Below the pieces are notes generated by a model. The model made no database searches and was not told the DNA's origin. It saw only the letters and a program-made list of their open reading frames with translations. Positions 1 through 7,901 of a DNA stretch of 64,000 nucleotides are shown here, piece by piece. Where the stretch lies: contig NZ_CP032419.1 in assembly GCF_003595175.1 (NCBI RefSeq), forward strand, positions 2,914,001 to 2,978,000, given 5' to 3'. Origin of the DNA: Pseudomonas cavernae (GTDB lineage: Bacteria; Pseudomonadota; Gammaproteobacteria; Pseudomonadales; Pseudomonadaceae). The translations under genes were made by a program, and so were the position numbers. Within the stretch, counting starts at the first letter, position 1; the number at the start of each line of letters is the position of its first letter.

Positions 1-1
1 C

Positions 2-328
2 TACCTGATCTCGCTGTTTCGCTACGATCCGGCCGCGGCCTTTGCCCAGCTGCGTATCCCGGCACTGATCGTCCAGGGCAGTCACGATATCCAGATCGGG
101 GTGAAGGATGCGCAGGCGCTGAAAGCCGCCAAACCGGACGCCGAGCTGCTGCTGATCGACGGCATGAACCATGTGCTGCGCATCGTGCCGGACGATGTGC
201 GGCGGCAGTTGGCCTCCTATAACGACCCGCAGCTACCCCTGGCGCGGCAGCTCAGCGAGGGGGTCATCGAATTTATCCACCGCAATGGCACAGTGGCAGT
301 ATCCAGTTCCGGCAAAGCCGGCCGATAA
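2..328 (+). CDS. Alpha/beta hydrolase, C-terminal part (5' end outside window)
   Basis: The open frame enters from the left edge and ends at a TAA at 326-328, so only about the last 108 residues are seen. The visible part reads like the C-terminal half of an alpha/beta-hydrolase: a strand followed by the acid-loop pattern IPALIVQGSHDIQI, then DGMNHVL, where the His is the expected catalytic-triad base. The nucleophile elbow lies upstream of the window. From memory, the PAO1 equivalent is PA1680, next to the same neighbours. The substrate cannot be told from this fragment. Confidence 0.8.
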   Translation, partial: YLISLFRYDPAAAFAQLRIPALIVQGSHDIQIGVKDAQALKAAKPDAELLLIDGMNHVLRIVPDDVRRQLASYNDPQLPLARQLSEGVIEFIHRNGTVAVSSSGKAGR

Positions 329-368
329 TCCGGGCATTACCTGGCATCAGCGTACCAGGACGCTGCCC

Positions 369-1154
369 ATGACCGACACCACACCCCCACAAACCGGGGC
401 CGAGGCCACCGCCCAGGCCAACCAACCCCATCCCTGGGCCGAGCTCGGCCCGGAGCAATTCCATCTGCTGCGCCTGGCGCCGCTGGCGACCGACCGGTAC
501 ACCGGCATGCGGCCGCTGCGCTTCGTTGAGCTGGGCCGAATGGAGCGCCACAGCCCAATGCAGAGCCTGTTGCGCCTGAGCATTCATCTGCCCGGCCAGC
601 GTCTGCGCCGCGAGCAGAATGTGCTGGAGGTGTGGGCCGATCATCGCAGCAAGGAAGTGCGCTTCGGCGCCGATAGCGGCCTGCATCTGGAGCCGCTCAA
701 CCGTGGCCTCGGGCGCTTCTTGCTGGCGCAAGGCATCGCCTGGGCCAAGCAGCGCTGGGCGCACTACCGGGTGGAAGGTGGCGCGCTAGGGATCAAGGAT
801 GCGCTCAGCGACGATGCGCGCGCCCGTCGCGACCACTTCCTGCGCACCCAGGGCTTCGAGGTCGGCTATCAGGATGCCCTGCAGCTCAAGGCGCAATACA
901 GCGCCGACCGAGTCAATGCGCTGCACAGCGACTGGCACAAGGACAAGGTACAGATCGTCGGCCTGCTGGACGCCGCCGCCATGCTCGAACAGGCCGATCA
1001 CAACCTGCAGGAGCAGGAGACGAAGATCCGCAAGCTGGAAGAGCGCATCACGGTATTCAAGCGCGAGGACGGCACGCTGCGCTTCACCATCACCTGCCTG
1101 GTGGCGTTCGCCGTGTTCCAGGCCGGCCTGCTGATCTGGATCGCAACCCGCTAA
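369..1154 (+). CDS. Conserved hypothetical protein with C-terminal coiled coil and membrane anchor
   Basis: A 261-residue protein. The frame stays open further upstream, but the ATG at 369 (MTDTTPPQ) follows the end of the hydrolase gene and gives a sensible N-terminus. The body is soluble with no motif I recognise. Near the C-terminus a heptad-like stretch (LQEQETKIRKLEERI) leads into one hydrophobic helix of about 20 residues ending in IATR, so it is probably a tail-anchored inner-membrane protein facing the cytoplasm. It sits between the hydrolase and prmB as PA1679 does in PAO1 (from memory). Function unknown. Confidence 0.75.
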   Translation: MTDTTPPQTGAEATAQANQPHPWAELGPEQFHLLRLAPLATDRYTGMRPLRFVELGRMERHSPMQSLLRLSIHLPGQRLRREQNVLEVWADHRSKEVRFGADSGLHLEPLNRGLGRFLLAQGIAWAKQRWAHYRVEGGALGIKDALSDDARARRDHFLRTQGFEVGYQDALQLKAQYSADRVNALHSDWHKDKVQIVGLLDAAAMLEQADHNLQEQETKIRKLEERITVFKREDGTLRFTITCLVAFAVFQAGLLIWIATR

Positions 1155-1164
1155 GTCATAAACC

Positions 1165-1240
1165 GTAGGTTGGGTTGAGACGCGCAGCGGCGATACCCAA
1201 GGGCGGAGTTTTGGCTATCGCGGCACTCAACCCAAGCTAC
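1165..1240. repeat. Intergenic inverted repeat, GTAGGTTGGGTTGAG family
   Basis: The left arm GTAGGTTGGGTTGAG and right arm CTCAACCCAAGCTAC bracket GCGATACCCAA-like inner sequence. The element fills the gap between two convergent genes and may act as a two-way terminator. Related copies lie at 9731-9806 and 12947-13017. Confidence 0.7.
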
Positions 1241-1243
1241 GCA

Positions 1244-2164
1244 TCAGCCCTTCACCCGCGACTGGAACAGCGCCTGGTGTTCGCGGCACTGCGCGGCGGC
1301 GAGCAGGAACACGCCGTGACCGCCGTGCTCGAACTCCAGCCAGGTGAAATCCACTTCCGGATACAGCGCCTCGACATGCACCTGACTGTTGCCCACCTCG
1401 ACGATCAGCAGCCCCTGCTCGGTCAGATGGTCGGCGGCCTCGGCCAGCATGCGCCGCACCAGGTCCAGACCGTCGTTACCGCAAGCCAGACCGAGCTCCG
1501 GCTCATGCTGATATTCGGCGGGCATGTCGGCGAAGTCTTCGGCATCGACATAGGGCGGATTGGAGACGATCAGATCGAAGCGCTGTCCCGGCAGGCCGGC
1601 GAAGCCATCGCCCTGCACGGTGTAGACGCGCTCTTCCAGTTCATGCCGCTCGATGTTCTGGAAGGCGACTTCCAGGGCCTCGAAAGACAGGTCGGCGAGC
1701 ACCACCTCGGCCTGCGGGAATTGGTAGGCGCAGGCGATGCCGATGCAGCCAGAGCCGGTGCAGAGGTCGAGAATGCGCGCCGGCTCGTGCGGCAGCCAAG
1801 GCGCGAAGTGACGCTGAATCAGCTCGGCTATCGGCGAACGCGGGATCAGCACACGCGGGTCGACCACGAACGACAACCCACAGAACCACGCCTCGCCCAG
1901 CAGGTAGGCGGTCGGCACACGCTCCTCGATGCGTTGCTTGAGCAGCGCCTGAACATGCTCGCGCTCGTCATCCTCGAGGCGGCAGTCGAGGTAGCTGTCG
2001 GCCATTTCCCAGGGCAAATGCAGGGCACCGAGCACCAGCTGGCGCGCCTCGTCCCAGGCATTGTCGGTGCCGTGGCCGAAGAACAGGCCTTCGGCATGAA
2101 AGCGGCTGACGGCCCAGCGAATATGGTCGCGCAGGGTGCGCAATTGCGACGAGGAAACGGTCAC
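1244..2164 (-). CDS. prmB: 50S ribosomal protein L3 N5-glutamine methyltransferase PrmB
   Basis: A 306-residue class I SAM-dependent methyltransferase that methylates a glutamine of ribosomal protein L3 in the cytoplasm. The N-terminal helical region (about 1-100) is the substrate-recognition domain of the PrmB/PrmC family. The catalytic domain has the SAM motif [14 protein letters not shown] (about 137-150) and the diagnostic glutamine-binding motif SNPPYVD (about 206-212). PrmB rather than PrmC is favoured by the length, the extended N-terminus and the neighbourhood: an Smr-family gene lies nearby, as in other gammaproteobacteria. It is convergent with the upstream hypothetical gene and divergent from the isochorismatase-like gene. 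Confidence 0.93.
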   Translation of the reverse strand: MTVSSSQLRTLRDHIRWAVSRFHAEGLFFGHGTDNAWDEARQLVLGALHLPWEMADSYLDCRLEDDEREHVQALLKQRIEERVPTAYLLGEAWFCGLSFVVDPRVLIPRSPIAELIQRHFAPWLPHEPARILDLCTGSGCIGIACAYQFPQAEVVLADLSFEALEVAFQNIERHELEERVYTVQGDGFAGLPGQRFDLIVSNPPYVDAEDFADMPAEYQHEPELGLACGNDGLDLVRRMLAEAADHLTEQGLLIVEVGNSQVHVEALYPEVDFTWLEFEHGGHGVFLLAAAQCREHQALFQSRVKG

Positions 2165-2315
2165 GGCGGCATCTCCAGATAACAGGCGCGCATTCTAGAG
2201 CCTGGGGGAAAACTCCGCGAGGGCGGAGAGAATTGCCCGGTAAACGGTTTAGAGGTTCACAGCGTCGACGCGGGGAGTGACAATGGTGGCATTGCGCGTA
2301 TGTCAGGAGTCCGCC

Positions 2316-2909
2316 ATGTCTCAGCCCCAAACCCTACTTCAGCTTACTGGCCGCAGTTACGCGCCGGCCAGCCTGCAGCATGCCTGCCTGATCATCATCG
2401 ATGCCCAGGAGGAATACCGCAGCGGCATGCTGCCACTGCCGGGTTTGGATGCGGCAGTCGGCGAGATCACCCGCCTGCTGGCCGCCGCCCGCGCCGCCGG
2501 TACGCCAGTCATCCACGTCCGCCACCTCGGCGTGCCAGGTGGCTTTCTCGACCCCCAGGGCCCGCGCGGACGCTTTCTGCCCGAACTGGTGCCGCATCCG
2601 GGCGAGCTGATCGTCGAGAAGCGCCTGCCCAATGCCTTCGCCGGCACCGAACTGCATGACCGCCTGCAAGCCCTCGGTCGTCTCGACCTGATCATCTGCG
2701 GCTTCATGACCCATTCCAGCATCAGCACCACCGTACGCGCCTGTAAGGACTATGGTTACCGCTGCACCCTGGTCGATACTGCCTGTGCCACCCGCGACCT
2801 GCCTTGCGGCGACGGCGTGATTAGCGCCACCGAACTGCATCGCGCGGAAATGGCAGCCCTGGCCGACAACTTCGCCGCGCTGGTACCGCACGCCGCTGCA
2901 CTGATTTGA
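2316..2909 (+). CDS. Isochorismatase/cysteine-hydrolase family protein with Ser in place of the catalytic Cys
   Basis: A 197-residue single-domain protein. An upstream GTG at 2277 is also in frame, but AGGAG at 2305-2309 lies six bases before the ATG at 2316, which decides the start. The family fold is clear: Asp29 in LIIIDAQEEY, Lys102 in VEKRLPNAFAG, and the usual cis-peptide/nucleophile region CGFMTHSSISTT (128-139). In active cysteine hydrolases this last region reads GxxTxxCV; here the Cys position is Ser135. Either the nucleophile is serine or the protein is not a classical amidohydrolase. It matches the PA1677 position in PAO1 (from memory). Substrate unknown. Confidence 0.85.
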   Translation: MSQPQTLLQLTGRSYAPASLQHACLIIIDAQEEYRSGMLPLPGLDAAVGEITRLLAAARAAGTPVIHVRHLGVPGGFLDPQGPRGRFLPELVPHPGELIVEKRLPNAFAGTELHDRLQALGRLDLIICGFMTHSSISTTVRACKDYGYRCTLVDTACATRDLPCGDGVISATELHRAEMAALADNFAALVPHAAALI

Positions 2910-3030
2910 GCCGCGCTGGCTGCAGAGCCATAGCGCTTTTCCACCGGGAAGCCGGTCTAACCAGCGCAGCTGGCCGGAACCTCACCGCCTGAGGCCGGTC
3001 ATACCGCCGATAACCTTTGAGGAAGTCGGA

Positions 3031-3351
3031 ATGAAATTATCCGGTGGGTTCAATGCCCGTCGCTTGCGCCAACGTGGCCCGAGCATCTGGCGTTGGCGCT
3101 TTGGCGCGGCACTGGCCGCCCTGTTCGCCACCCTCGGTGTGCTGCTCGCCATGGCCGGGGCCGCCACCCTGCTCGGCCGCCCGCCGGCCCTCGGCTCGCT
3201 CAACGCCACGCCCGGCGCCGCCATCACCCTGCTCATCGTCGGCTTACTGCTGCTGTGGATCGGCGTGCTGGCCTGGCGTAAATGCCGGCGGCGCCTGCGC
3301 AACAGCAATGACCTAAGCATCGCCCCGCACCTGATGAAGAAGCGCGACTGA
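3031..3351 (+). CDS. Small two-helix inner-membrane protein, unknown function
   Basis: A 106-residue protein with a good ribosome site (GAGGA about nine bases before the ATG). A basic N-terminus (residues 1-20, rich in Arg) is followed by two hydrophobic segments, about 23-47 and 62-83, and a basic tail (RKCRRRLR), so both termini are predicted in the cytoplasm. Other frames over this stretch are also open, as is usual in GC-rich DNA, but only this one has a ribosome site and membrane-protein character. It sits between the isochorismatase-like gene and the Smr gene. No family recognised. Confidence 0.6.
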   Translation: MKLSGGFNARRLRQRGPSIWRWRFGAALAALFATLGVLLAMAGAATLLGRPPALGSLNATPGAAITLLIVGLLLLWIGVLAWRKCRRRLRNSNDLSIAPHLMKKRD

Positions 3352-3400
3352 CGCACGCCCCCCATCAAGGGTTAAACTAGCGGGCCTTCGCGGAGGCCCC

Positions 3401-3958
3401 ATGCAAGACGACGACTTTTCCCTGTTTCATGCCGAACTGCGTGGCGTCAAGCCGATCAAGCACGACCGCGCCGATGTCGGCAAACCCAAGGCCGACCGCA
3501 ACCGGATCACCACCCTGCGCCAGGCGGCAACTACCCGCGTGGATGCAGTGAAGGTCGACGGCCTGTCCGATCAGTTCGTCATCGACGTCGGCCCCGAGGA
3601 CGAACTGCACTGGGCCCGCGATGGCGTGCAGGAAGGCCAGATGCGCAAGCTCAAGCTGGGCCAGATCGGCTTCGAGGGCAGCCTCGACCTGCATGGCATG
3701 ACGGTGGAGAAGGCCCGCGACACCCTCTGGGAGTTCCTCGCCGAGGCCTGCAAGCTGGAGGTGCGCTGCGTGCGGGTCACCCACGGCAAGGCAGTGCGCA
3801 AGGACGGCAAGCGGCCAATGCTGAAAAGCCACGTCAACACCTGGCTACGCCAGCACCCCCAGGTGCTCGGCTTCACCTCCTGCCTGGCCAAGCACGGCGG
3901 CACCGGCTCGCTCTATGTGATGCTCAAACGCACCATGCTCGACGGCCGTGACGAGTAA
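3401..3958 (+). CDS. Smr-domain protein (SmrA/SmrB-like)
   Basis: A 185-residue protein with a disordered, basic N-terminal half and a C-terminal Smr domain (about 95-180). The domain signatures are visible: SLDLHGMTVEKA (HG of the DLHG motif), VRVTHGKAVRKDG (the THGK loop) and the final KHGGTGSLYVMLKR strand. Smr domains bind nucleic acid and some cleave RNA; E. coli SmrB cleaves mRNA on collided ribosomes. The N-terminus and the HGGTGSLYVMLKR ending look more like E. coli SmrA, whereas the DLHG histidine is as in SmrB, so I give no symbol. A GGAGG ribosome site lies just upstream. Confidence 0.85.
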   Translation: MQDDDFSLFHAELRGVKPIKHDRADVGKPKADRNRITTLRQAATTRVDAVKVDGLSDQFVIDVGPEDELHWARDGVQEGQMRKLKLGQIGFEGSLDLHGMTVEKARDTLWEFLAEACKLEVRCVRVTHGKAVRKDGKRPMLKSHVNTWLRQHPQVLGFTSCLAKHGGTGSLYVMLKRTMLDGRDE

Positions 3959-3973
3959 CCCATCACTAGCACT

Positions 3974-4173
3974 TAGAGCCTGCCTCGGAGCTGCTGCGCG
4001 TCGGCGATGCTGCGCTAAAAACAGCCTCGGAAAGCGGCTTGCCGCTAACGCGCTTCAGCGCGACCCGAAGGGCGAGTGAAACGAGTCATGCTCATTTACA
4101 GCTCGTAAACTCCGCTTCCTCGGCTGTTTTTGCCTTGTCTCGCTCTAGCTCGCGATATCCGAGACAGGCTCTA
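3974..4173. repeat. 200-bp nested inverted-repeat element (MITE-like)
   Basis: The outer arms TAGAGCCTGCCTCGGA (3974-3989) and TCCGAGACAGGCTCTA (4158-4173) match at 15 of 16 positions when paired. Inside them AAAAACAGCC (4017-4026) pairs with GGCTGTTTTT (4122-4131). No reading frame is evident. It fills most of the gap between the Smr gene and folE, so the RNA would fold into a long stem. Confidence 0.6.
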
Positions 4174-4295
4174 TAGGCACTGAAATCGCTCAGAACGGCC
4201 GAAAAACCCGGCCATTCTGGCGGCGCCCACCCTTGCCAGCCGAGCTGTCGCGCCCTACCCTGCGCCTTTGTGTAAGAACCCCCACAGGAAGATCC

Positions 4296-4841
4296 ATGTC
4301 CCTGGAACAGAACTACACCGCGATTCTCGGCCTGGTCGGCGAGAACGCTTCCCGCGAGGGCCTGCTCGACACGCCCAAGCGCGCCGCCAAAGCCATGCAG
4401 TACCTCTGCCGCGGCTATCAGCAGACCCTGGAAGAAGTCACCAACGGGGCGCTGTTCAGCTCCGACAACAGCGAAATGGTGCTGGTGAAGCACATCGAGC
4501 TGTACTCGCTGTGCGAGCACCATCTGCTGCCGTTCATCGGCAAGGCCCACGTTGCCTACATCCCCAACGGCAAGGTGCTCGGCCTGTCCAAGGTCGCGCG
4601 GATCGTCGACATGTACGCGCGTCGCCTGCAGATCCAGGAAAACCTCAGCCGCCAGATCGCCGAGGCCGTACAGCAGGTCACCGGCGCGCTCGGCGTGGCC
4701 GTGGTCATCGAAGCCCAGCATATGTGCATGATGATGCGCGGGGTGGAGAAGCAGAACTCATCGATGGTCACCTCGGTGATGCTCGGTGAGTTCCGCGAAA
4801 ACGCCGCCACCCGCAGCGAATTCCTCAGCCTGATTCGCTAA
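4296..4841 (+). CDS. folE: GTP cyclohydrolase I (type 1), FolE
   Basis: A 181-residue enzyme that converts GTP to 7,8-dihydroneopterin triphosphate, the first step of tetrahydrofolate and related pterin synthesis, as a cytosolic homodecamer. The frame is open upstream, but AGGAA at 4285-4289 before the ATG at 4296 and the usual N-terminus ([10 protein letters not shown]) fix the start. Diagnostic sequences: [21 protein letters not shown], where Cys and His bind zinc, and [12 protein letters not shown] with the second zinc Cys. This is the paralogue called FolE2 in P. aeruginosa (PA1674, from memory). A strong terminator follows at once. Confidence 0.95.
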   Translation: MSLEQNYTAILGLVGENASREGLLDTPKRAAKAMQYLCRGYQQTLEEVTNGALFSSDNSEMVLVKHIELYSLCEHHLLPFIGKAHVAYIPNGKVLGLSKVARIVDMYARRLQIQENLSRQIAEAVQQVTGALGVAVVIEAQHMCMMMRGVEKQNSSMVTSVMLGEFRENAATRSEFLSLIR

Positions 4842-4852
4842 CGCGGCGCTGC

Positions 4853-4888
4853 AACGAAAAAACCGGCCTCTGAGCCGGTTTTTTCGTT
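4853..4888 (+). terminator. Intrinsic terminator after folE
   Basis: AACGAAAAAACCGGC (4853-4867) pairs perfectly with 4874-4888 around a 6-base loop. The T-run lies in the 3' arm for the plus strand and, by symmetry, also for the minus strand, so it may serve both folE and the convergent GFA gene. Confidence 0.9.
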
Positions 4889-5239
4889 TCAGTGGTTGCG
4901 CCCGTCGTAGCGCGTTATCTCGTAAGCACCGAGATCGACGCCCTCCAGGCACCTCACGTTGATCGCCGTCATCGGCGTGCCGTCCGGTGCGGATGCCTCA
5001 CTGAACGGCGAGCAGCCGCAAACATCGCAGAAATGATGGGCGATCTTGCGGGTATTGAAGCGATAGGTCGGCAATTCGTCAGCCTTTGGCGACTTCAGTT
5101 CGAACTTGTCGCGCCCGACGAACCAGAGCAGGCCGCCCCGCTTGCTGCACAGCGAACAGTTGCAGTCCAGCAGCTTGTCGATGTCGCCGGTGACGCTGAA
5201 GGAAATCTTGCCGCAGTGGCAACCGCCTTGATAGCGCAT
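4889..5239 (-). CDS. GFA (CENP-V-type) zinc-binding family protein
   Basis: A 116-residue protein of the GFA family (glutathione-dependent formaldehyde-activating enzyme-like). The zinc ligand pattern is plain: GGCHCGKISF (residues 6-15), CNCSLCSKRG (26-35) and HHFCDVCGCSPF (68-79), with the usual RYDGRNH end. Members are small beta-fold proteins that bind structural zinc and, in a few cases, S-hydroxymethyl-glutathione adducts; most lack a proven reaction. It is convergent with folE and shares the terminator region. The actual substrate is unknown. Confidence 0.88.
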   Translation of the reverse strand: MRYQGGCHCGKISFSVTGDIDKLLDCNCSLCSKRGGLLWFVGRDKFELKSPKADELPTYRFNTRKIAHHFCDVCGCSPFSEASAPDGTPMTAINVRCLEGVDLGAYEITRYDGRNH

Positions 5240-5315
5240 GGTCTTGCCCTCGCAGTGTGCCTGTGGGATCGAACCACAACACTAATCCAGGCCAGGGCGG
5301 CTAGCTAATCGCGGG

Positions 5316-5346
5316 CAGAAAAAACCGGCCAGCGGCCGGTTTTCTG
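5316..5346. terminator. Hairpin with flanking A/T runs upstream of GFA gene
   Basis: AAAACCGGCC (5321-5330) pairs with GGCCGGTTTT (5334-5343) around a 3-base loop and has T-runs on both strands. It lies upstream of the GFA gene and downstream of the minus-strand GST gene, so it most likely ends GST transcription. Confidence 0.65.
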
Positions 5347-5350
5347 TCCT

Positions 5351-5419
5351 GCAGGAGCGAATTTATTCGCGAACCTGGAGCTCCGCGCGACCCTCATCGC
5401 GAATGAATTCGCTCCTACA
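5351..5419. repeat. REP-like palindrome (GGAGCGAATT family)
   Basis: AGGAGCGAATTTATTCGCGA near the left end is mirrored by TCGCGAATGAATTCGCTCCT at the right end. This is the common Pseudomonas REP pair arrangement. A second copy is at 53367-53440. Confidence 0.8.
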
Positions 5420-5455
5420 CAGCATTGCGCCAGCGGCGAGCTTTGGGTCAATGGC

Positions 5456-6058
5456 TCAGCCGAGCATTGCCACATGCCGCGGATGGCTGGCTACCCGCGT
5501 GAGCCAGGCCTGGATAGCCGGATAGGCGCCGAGGTCGAAGCCGCCCTCATGCGCCACGTGGGTATAGGCGTACAGGGCGATGTCGGCGATGGTGTAGCTG
5601 TCACCGACCAGATAGGGCGTGCTCTTGAGCTGCTGCTCCATCACCCGCAGGGCCTTGTGGCCGCGCGCATGGCAGACCTCGTACTCGGCACGGCGCGCTT
5701 CCGGCAGGCCCTCGTAGAGCTGGATGAAGCGCGCCACCGCGACATAGGGTTCATGGCTGTACTGCTCGAAGAACTGCCACTGCAACACCTGGGTGCGCAG
5801 GCGTGGCTCGGTGGGCAGAAACTCGCTGCCGTCGGCGAGGAAATTGAGGATGGCATTCGATTCCCACACGCAACTGCCGTCTTCCAGCTGCAGCACCGGA
5901 ATCTTGCCGTTGGGGTTCATCGCGAGAAATTTCGCGGTCTGGGTCTCGCCCTTCTGGATATCGACCGGCACCCACTTCGACTCTTTGCCGAGCAGGTGCA
6001 GCATCAGCTTGACCTTGTAGCAGTTGCCGGAACGGTAATCGCCGTAGACCTTGTACAT
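5456..6058 (-). CDS. Glutathione S-transferase family protein
   Basis: A 200-residue protein with both GST domains. The N-terminal thioredoxin-like domain (1-80) has YRSGNCYKVKLMLHLLG, the conserved cis-Pro loop GKIPVLQLEDG and the glutathione-contacting WESNAIL. The all-helical C-terminal domain (90-200) carries the N-capping-box region YTIADIALYAYTHVA. The Ser/Cys near residues 10-13 is the likely thiol-activating position, as in beta- and theta-like bacterial GSTs. It is 12 bases downstream of the aminotransferase on the same strand and probably co-transcribed with it, under the MarR regulator's operators. Substrate unknown. Confidence 0.9.
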   Translation of the reverse strand: MYKVYGDYRSGNCYKVKLMLHLLGKESKWVPVDIQKGETQTAKFLAMNPNGKIPVLQLEDGSCVWESNAILNFLADGSEFLPTEPRLRTQVLQWQFFEQYSHEPYVAVARFIQLYEGLPEARRAEYEVCHARGHKALRVMEQQLKSTPYLVGDSYTIADIALYAYTHVAHEGGFDLGAYPAIQAWLTRVASHPRHVAMLG

Positions 6059-6070
6059 CGTAACCTCCTG

Positions 6071-7237
6071 TTAGGCCGCTGCGCTGGCTTGCGCCTGGCG
6101 GATCACGCTGGCCAGGCGTTGCAAACCCTCGCTCAGACGCTCCGGTGCCACGTGACTGAAGTTCAAACGCAGATAGCCGGGGTTCTGCTCCGGATGGGTG
6201 AAGAACGGCTCGCCGGGCATGAACGCGACATTCTGCGCCAAGGCCGGCTGCAGCAGTGTACGGGTATCCAGCGGCTGCTTGAGGGTCAGCCAGAAGAACA
6301 GCCCGCCCTGCGGGATGTTCCAGTCCGCCAGCTCGCCGAAATGCTCTTCCAGCGCCACCTGCATGGCGTCGCGGCGCAGGCGGTAGAAGTCGCGCAGCTC
6401 GGCCAGGTGGTCGCGATACTGCTGGCTGCCCAGCCACTGCAACGCCTGCCACTGGCCGATGCGGTTGGTGTGCAGGTCGGCCGACTGCTTGAGGCGCAGG
6501 AAATGCGGGAACAGATCCGGCGTGGCAATCAGGAAGCCCACGCGCAGGCCCGGCAGCAGGGTCTTGGAGACCGTGCCGGTGTAGACCCAGCTGGCCTTCT
6601 GCAGGCGGCTGACGATCGGTGCGGCACGGCCTTCGTCGAACACCAGCTCGCGATAGGGCTCGTCCTCGATCAGGGTGACGCCGAACTCGTCGAGCAAGGC
6701 CGCCACCGCCTCGCGCTTGGCCTCGCTGTAGCGCACGCCGGACGGGTTCTGGAAAGTCGGGATCAGGTAGGCGAAGGCCGGTTTGTGGTTTTCCAGGCGC
6801 TGCTGCAGTGCCGCCAGCTCGGGGCCGTCGGCCTCCTGTGGCACGGTGATGCAGTCGGCGCCGAACAGCTGGAAGGCCTGCAGCGCGGCCAGGTAGGTCG
6901 GCGCTTCCAGCAGCACCTCGGTGCCCGGATCGATGAACAGCTTGGAGGCCAGGTCGAGGGTCTGCTGCGAGCCGCTGACGATCAGCACCTGGCTGGCCTC
7001 GCAGGCAATGCCCAACGCCCGCGCTTCGGCGGCGATGGCCTCGCGCAACTCCGGTTCTCCCTCGCTCATGCCGTACTGGCCCATGCTGGCCGGCATGTCC
7101 GCCCACTCCACCTTCGGCAGCATCGGCTCGGCCGGCAGTCCGCCGGCGAACGACATGACTTCCGGGCGCTGCGCCGCAGCGAGGATTTCACGGATCAGGG
7201 AGCTTTTCAGGCGGGCGATGCGTTCAGAGAAGGCCAT
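6071..7237 (-). CDS. PLP-dependent class I/II aminotransferase (2-aminoadipate/LysN-like)
   Basis: A 388-residue fold-type I aminotransferase. Seen in order: MSFAGGLPAEPMLP at the N-terminus (substrate loop), VSGSQQTLDLASKLFIDPGTEV (cofactor phosphate region), IPTFQNPSGVRYS (Asn-Pro pair at the PLP ring), EDEPYREL (Asp and Tyr near the pyridine nitrogen), TVSKTLLPGLRVGF with the Schiff-base Lys, and NPGYLRLNFS with the carboxylate-binding Arg. This set is typical of the aminoadipate/kynurenine/valine-pyruvate group without a fused GntR domain. It is divergent from the MarR gene, with paired palindromes between them, so it is probably that regulator's target. The exact amino acid substrate cannot be read from sequence. 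Confidence 0.9.
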   Translation of the reverse strand: MAFSERIARLKSSLIREILAAAQRPEVMSFAGGLPAEPMLPKVEWADMPASMGQYGMSEGEPELREAIAAEARALGIACEASQVLIVSGSQQTLDLASKLFIDPGTEVLLEAPTYLAALQAFQLFGADCITVPQEADGPELAALQQRLENHKPAFAYLIPTFQNPSGVRYSEAKREAVAALLDEFGVTLIEDEPYRELVFDEGRAAPIVSRLQKASWVYTGTVSKTLLPGLRVGFLIATPDLFPHFLRLKQSADLHTNRIGQWQALQWLGSQQYRDHLAELRDFYRLRRDAMQVALEEHFGELADWNIPQGGLFFWLTLKQPLDTRTLLQPALAQNVAFMPGEPFFTHPEQNPGYLRLNFSHVAPERLSEGLQRLASVIRQAQASAAA

Positions 7238-7269
7238 GGGTCACCGGTAGCGAAGGCAGGGAAAAATAA

Positions 7270-7326
7270 GTCAAACTGGTTGACCGAAACTACGATGCCG
7301 TCGGCAGATACGTCAATATGCTTGAC
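7270..7326. promoter_or_regulatory. Paired MarR-type operator palindromes (GTCAA-N5-TTGAC x2)
   Basis: Two identical half-site pairs, GTCAA-N5-TTGAC, lie at 7270-7284 and 7312-7326. Their centres are 42 bp apart (about four helical turns), in the gap between the divergent aminotransferase and MarR genes. The second one contains the ATG of the MarR gene within its spacer. This is what a dimeric autoregulator bound on one face of the DNA would need. Confidence 0.75.
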
Positions 7327-7776
7327 CTGAAAAACTCGACCACTCAGCAGCTCGCCCTGGAAGCGTTTTTCTTCGGCTACCAGGCGTTTACCACCAAGCC
7401 GGACGAGATGCTGGCGCGCCGCGGGCTGAGCCGGGTGCACCATCGCATCCTGTTTTTCATCGCCCGCTATCCGGGCCTGAACATGAAACAGCTACTCGCC
7501 GCCCTCGGCGTCAGCAAGCAGGCGCTGAACACGCCGCTGCGCCAGTTGATGGAAATGCATCTGGTCGAGAGCGTGACCGCCGCGGACGACAAGCGCAAAC
7601 GCCTGCTCGGCCTGACCGCCGAGGGCGCCAAGCTGGAAACCGCGCTGCGCCATGAGCAGGCCAAGTTGCTCCAGCGGGTGTTCGCCGAGACCGGCGAAGC
7701 CGCGGCCAACGGCTGGCTGGCGGTCAATCAGGCGCTGGGCAAGACTCGTCTGCCGGGTAGCGACGCGGAAGATTGA
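7318..7776 (+). CDS. MarR-family transcriptional regulator
   Basis: A 152-residue winged-helix regulator. Helix-turn-helix: LNMKQLLAALGVSKQALNTPLRQLMEMHLV (about 59-88), then the wing DDKRKRLLGLTAEG with the usual Arg residues and the LTxxG ending. The first ATG is used because the next upstream in-frame codons run into a stop at 7267-7269 and the next internal Met would cut the dimerisation helix. No convincing ribosome site precedes it, and the ATG sits inside an operator palindrome, so the message may be leaderless or nearly so. It probably represses itself and the divergent aminotransferase-GST pair; the LysE and BenE genes downstream may respond too. Confidence 0.9.
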   Translation: MLDLKNSTTQQLALEAFFFGYQAFTTKPDEMLARRGLSRVHHRILFFIARYPGLNMKQLLAALGVSKQALNTPLRQLMEMHLVESVTAADDKRKRLLGLTAEGAKLETALRHEQAKLLQRVFAETGEAAANGWLAVNQALGKTRLPGSDAED

Positions 7777-7901
7777 GGCGGAACACTTCGCCATCCTTAG
7801 CAAGATCCGCACAACTGTATCGCCATTTGCGCCCCTCGCTGTACCGCGACGCCGGGCGCCACCGCGCATAGGCTGGGTCCTCGTCACCCGAGAGTCCCGC
7901 C

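Noticed and set aside
171..368. An upstream extension of the hypothetical protein gene at 369
   Set aside because: It overlaps the end of the hydrolase gene by 158 bases and gives a low-complexity Arg/Ser/Trp-rich leader typical of a shadow frame.
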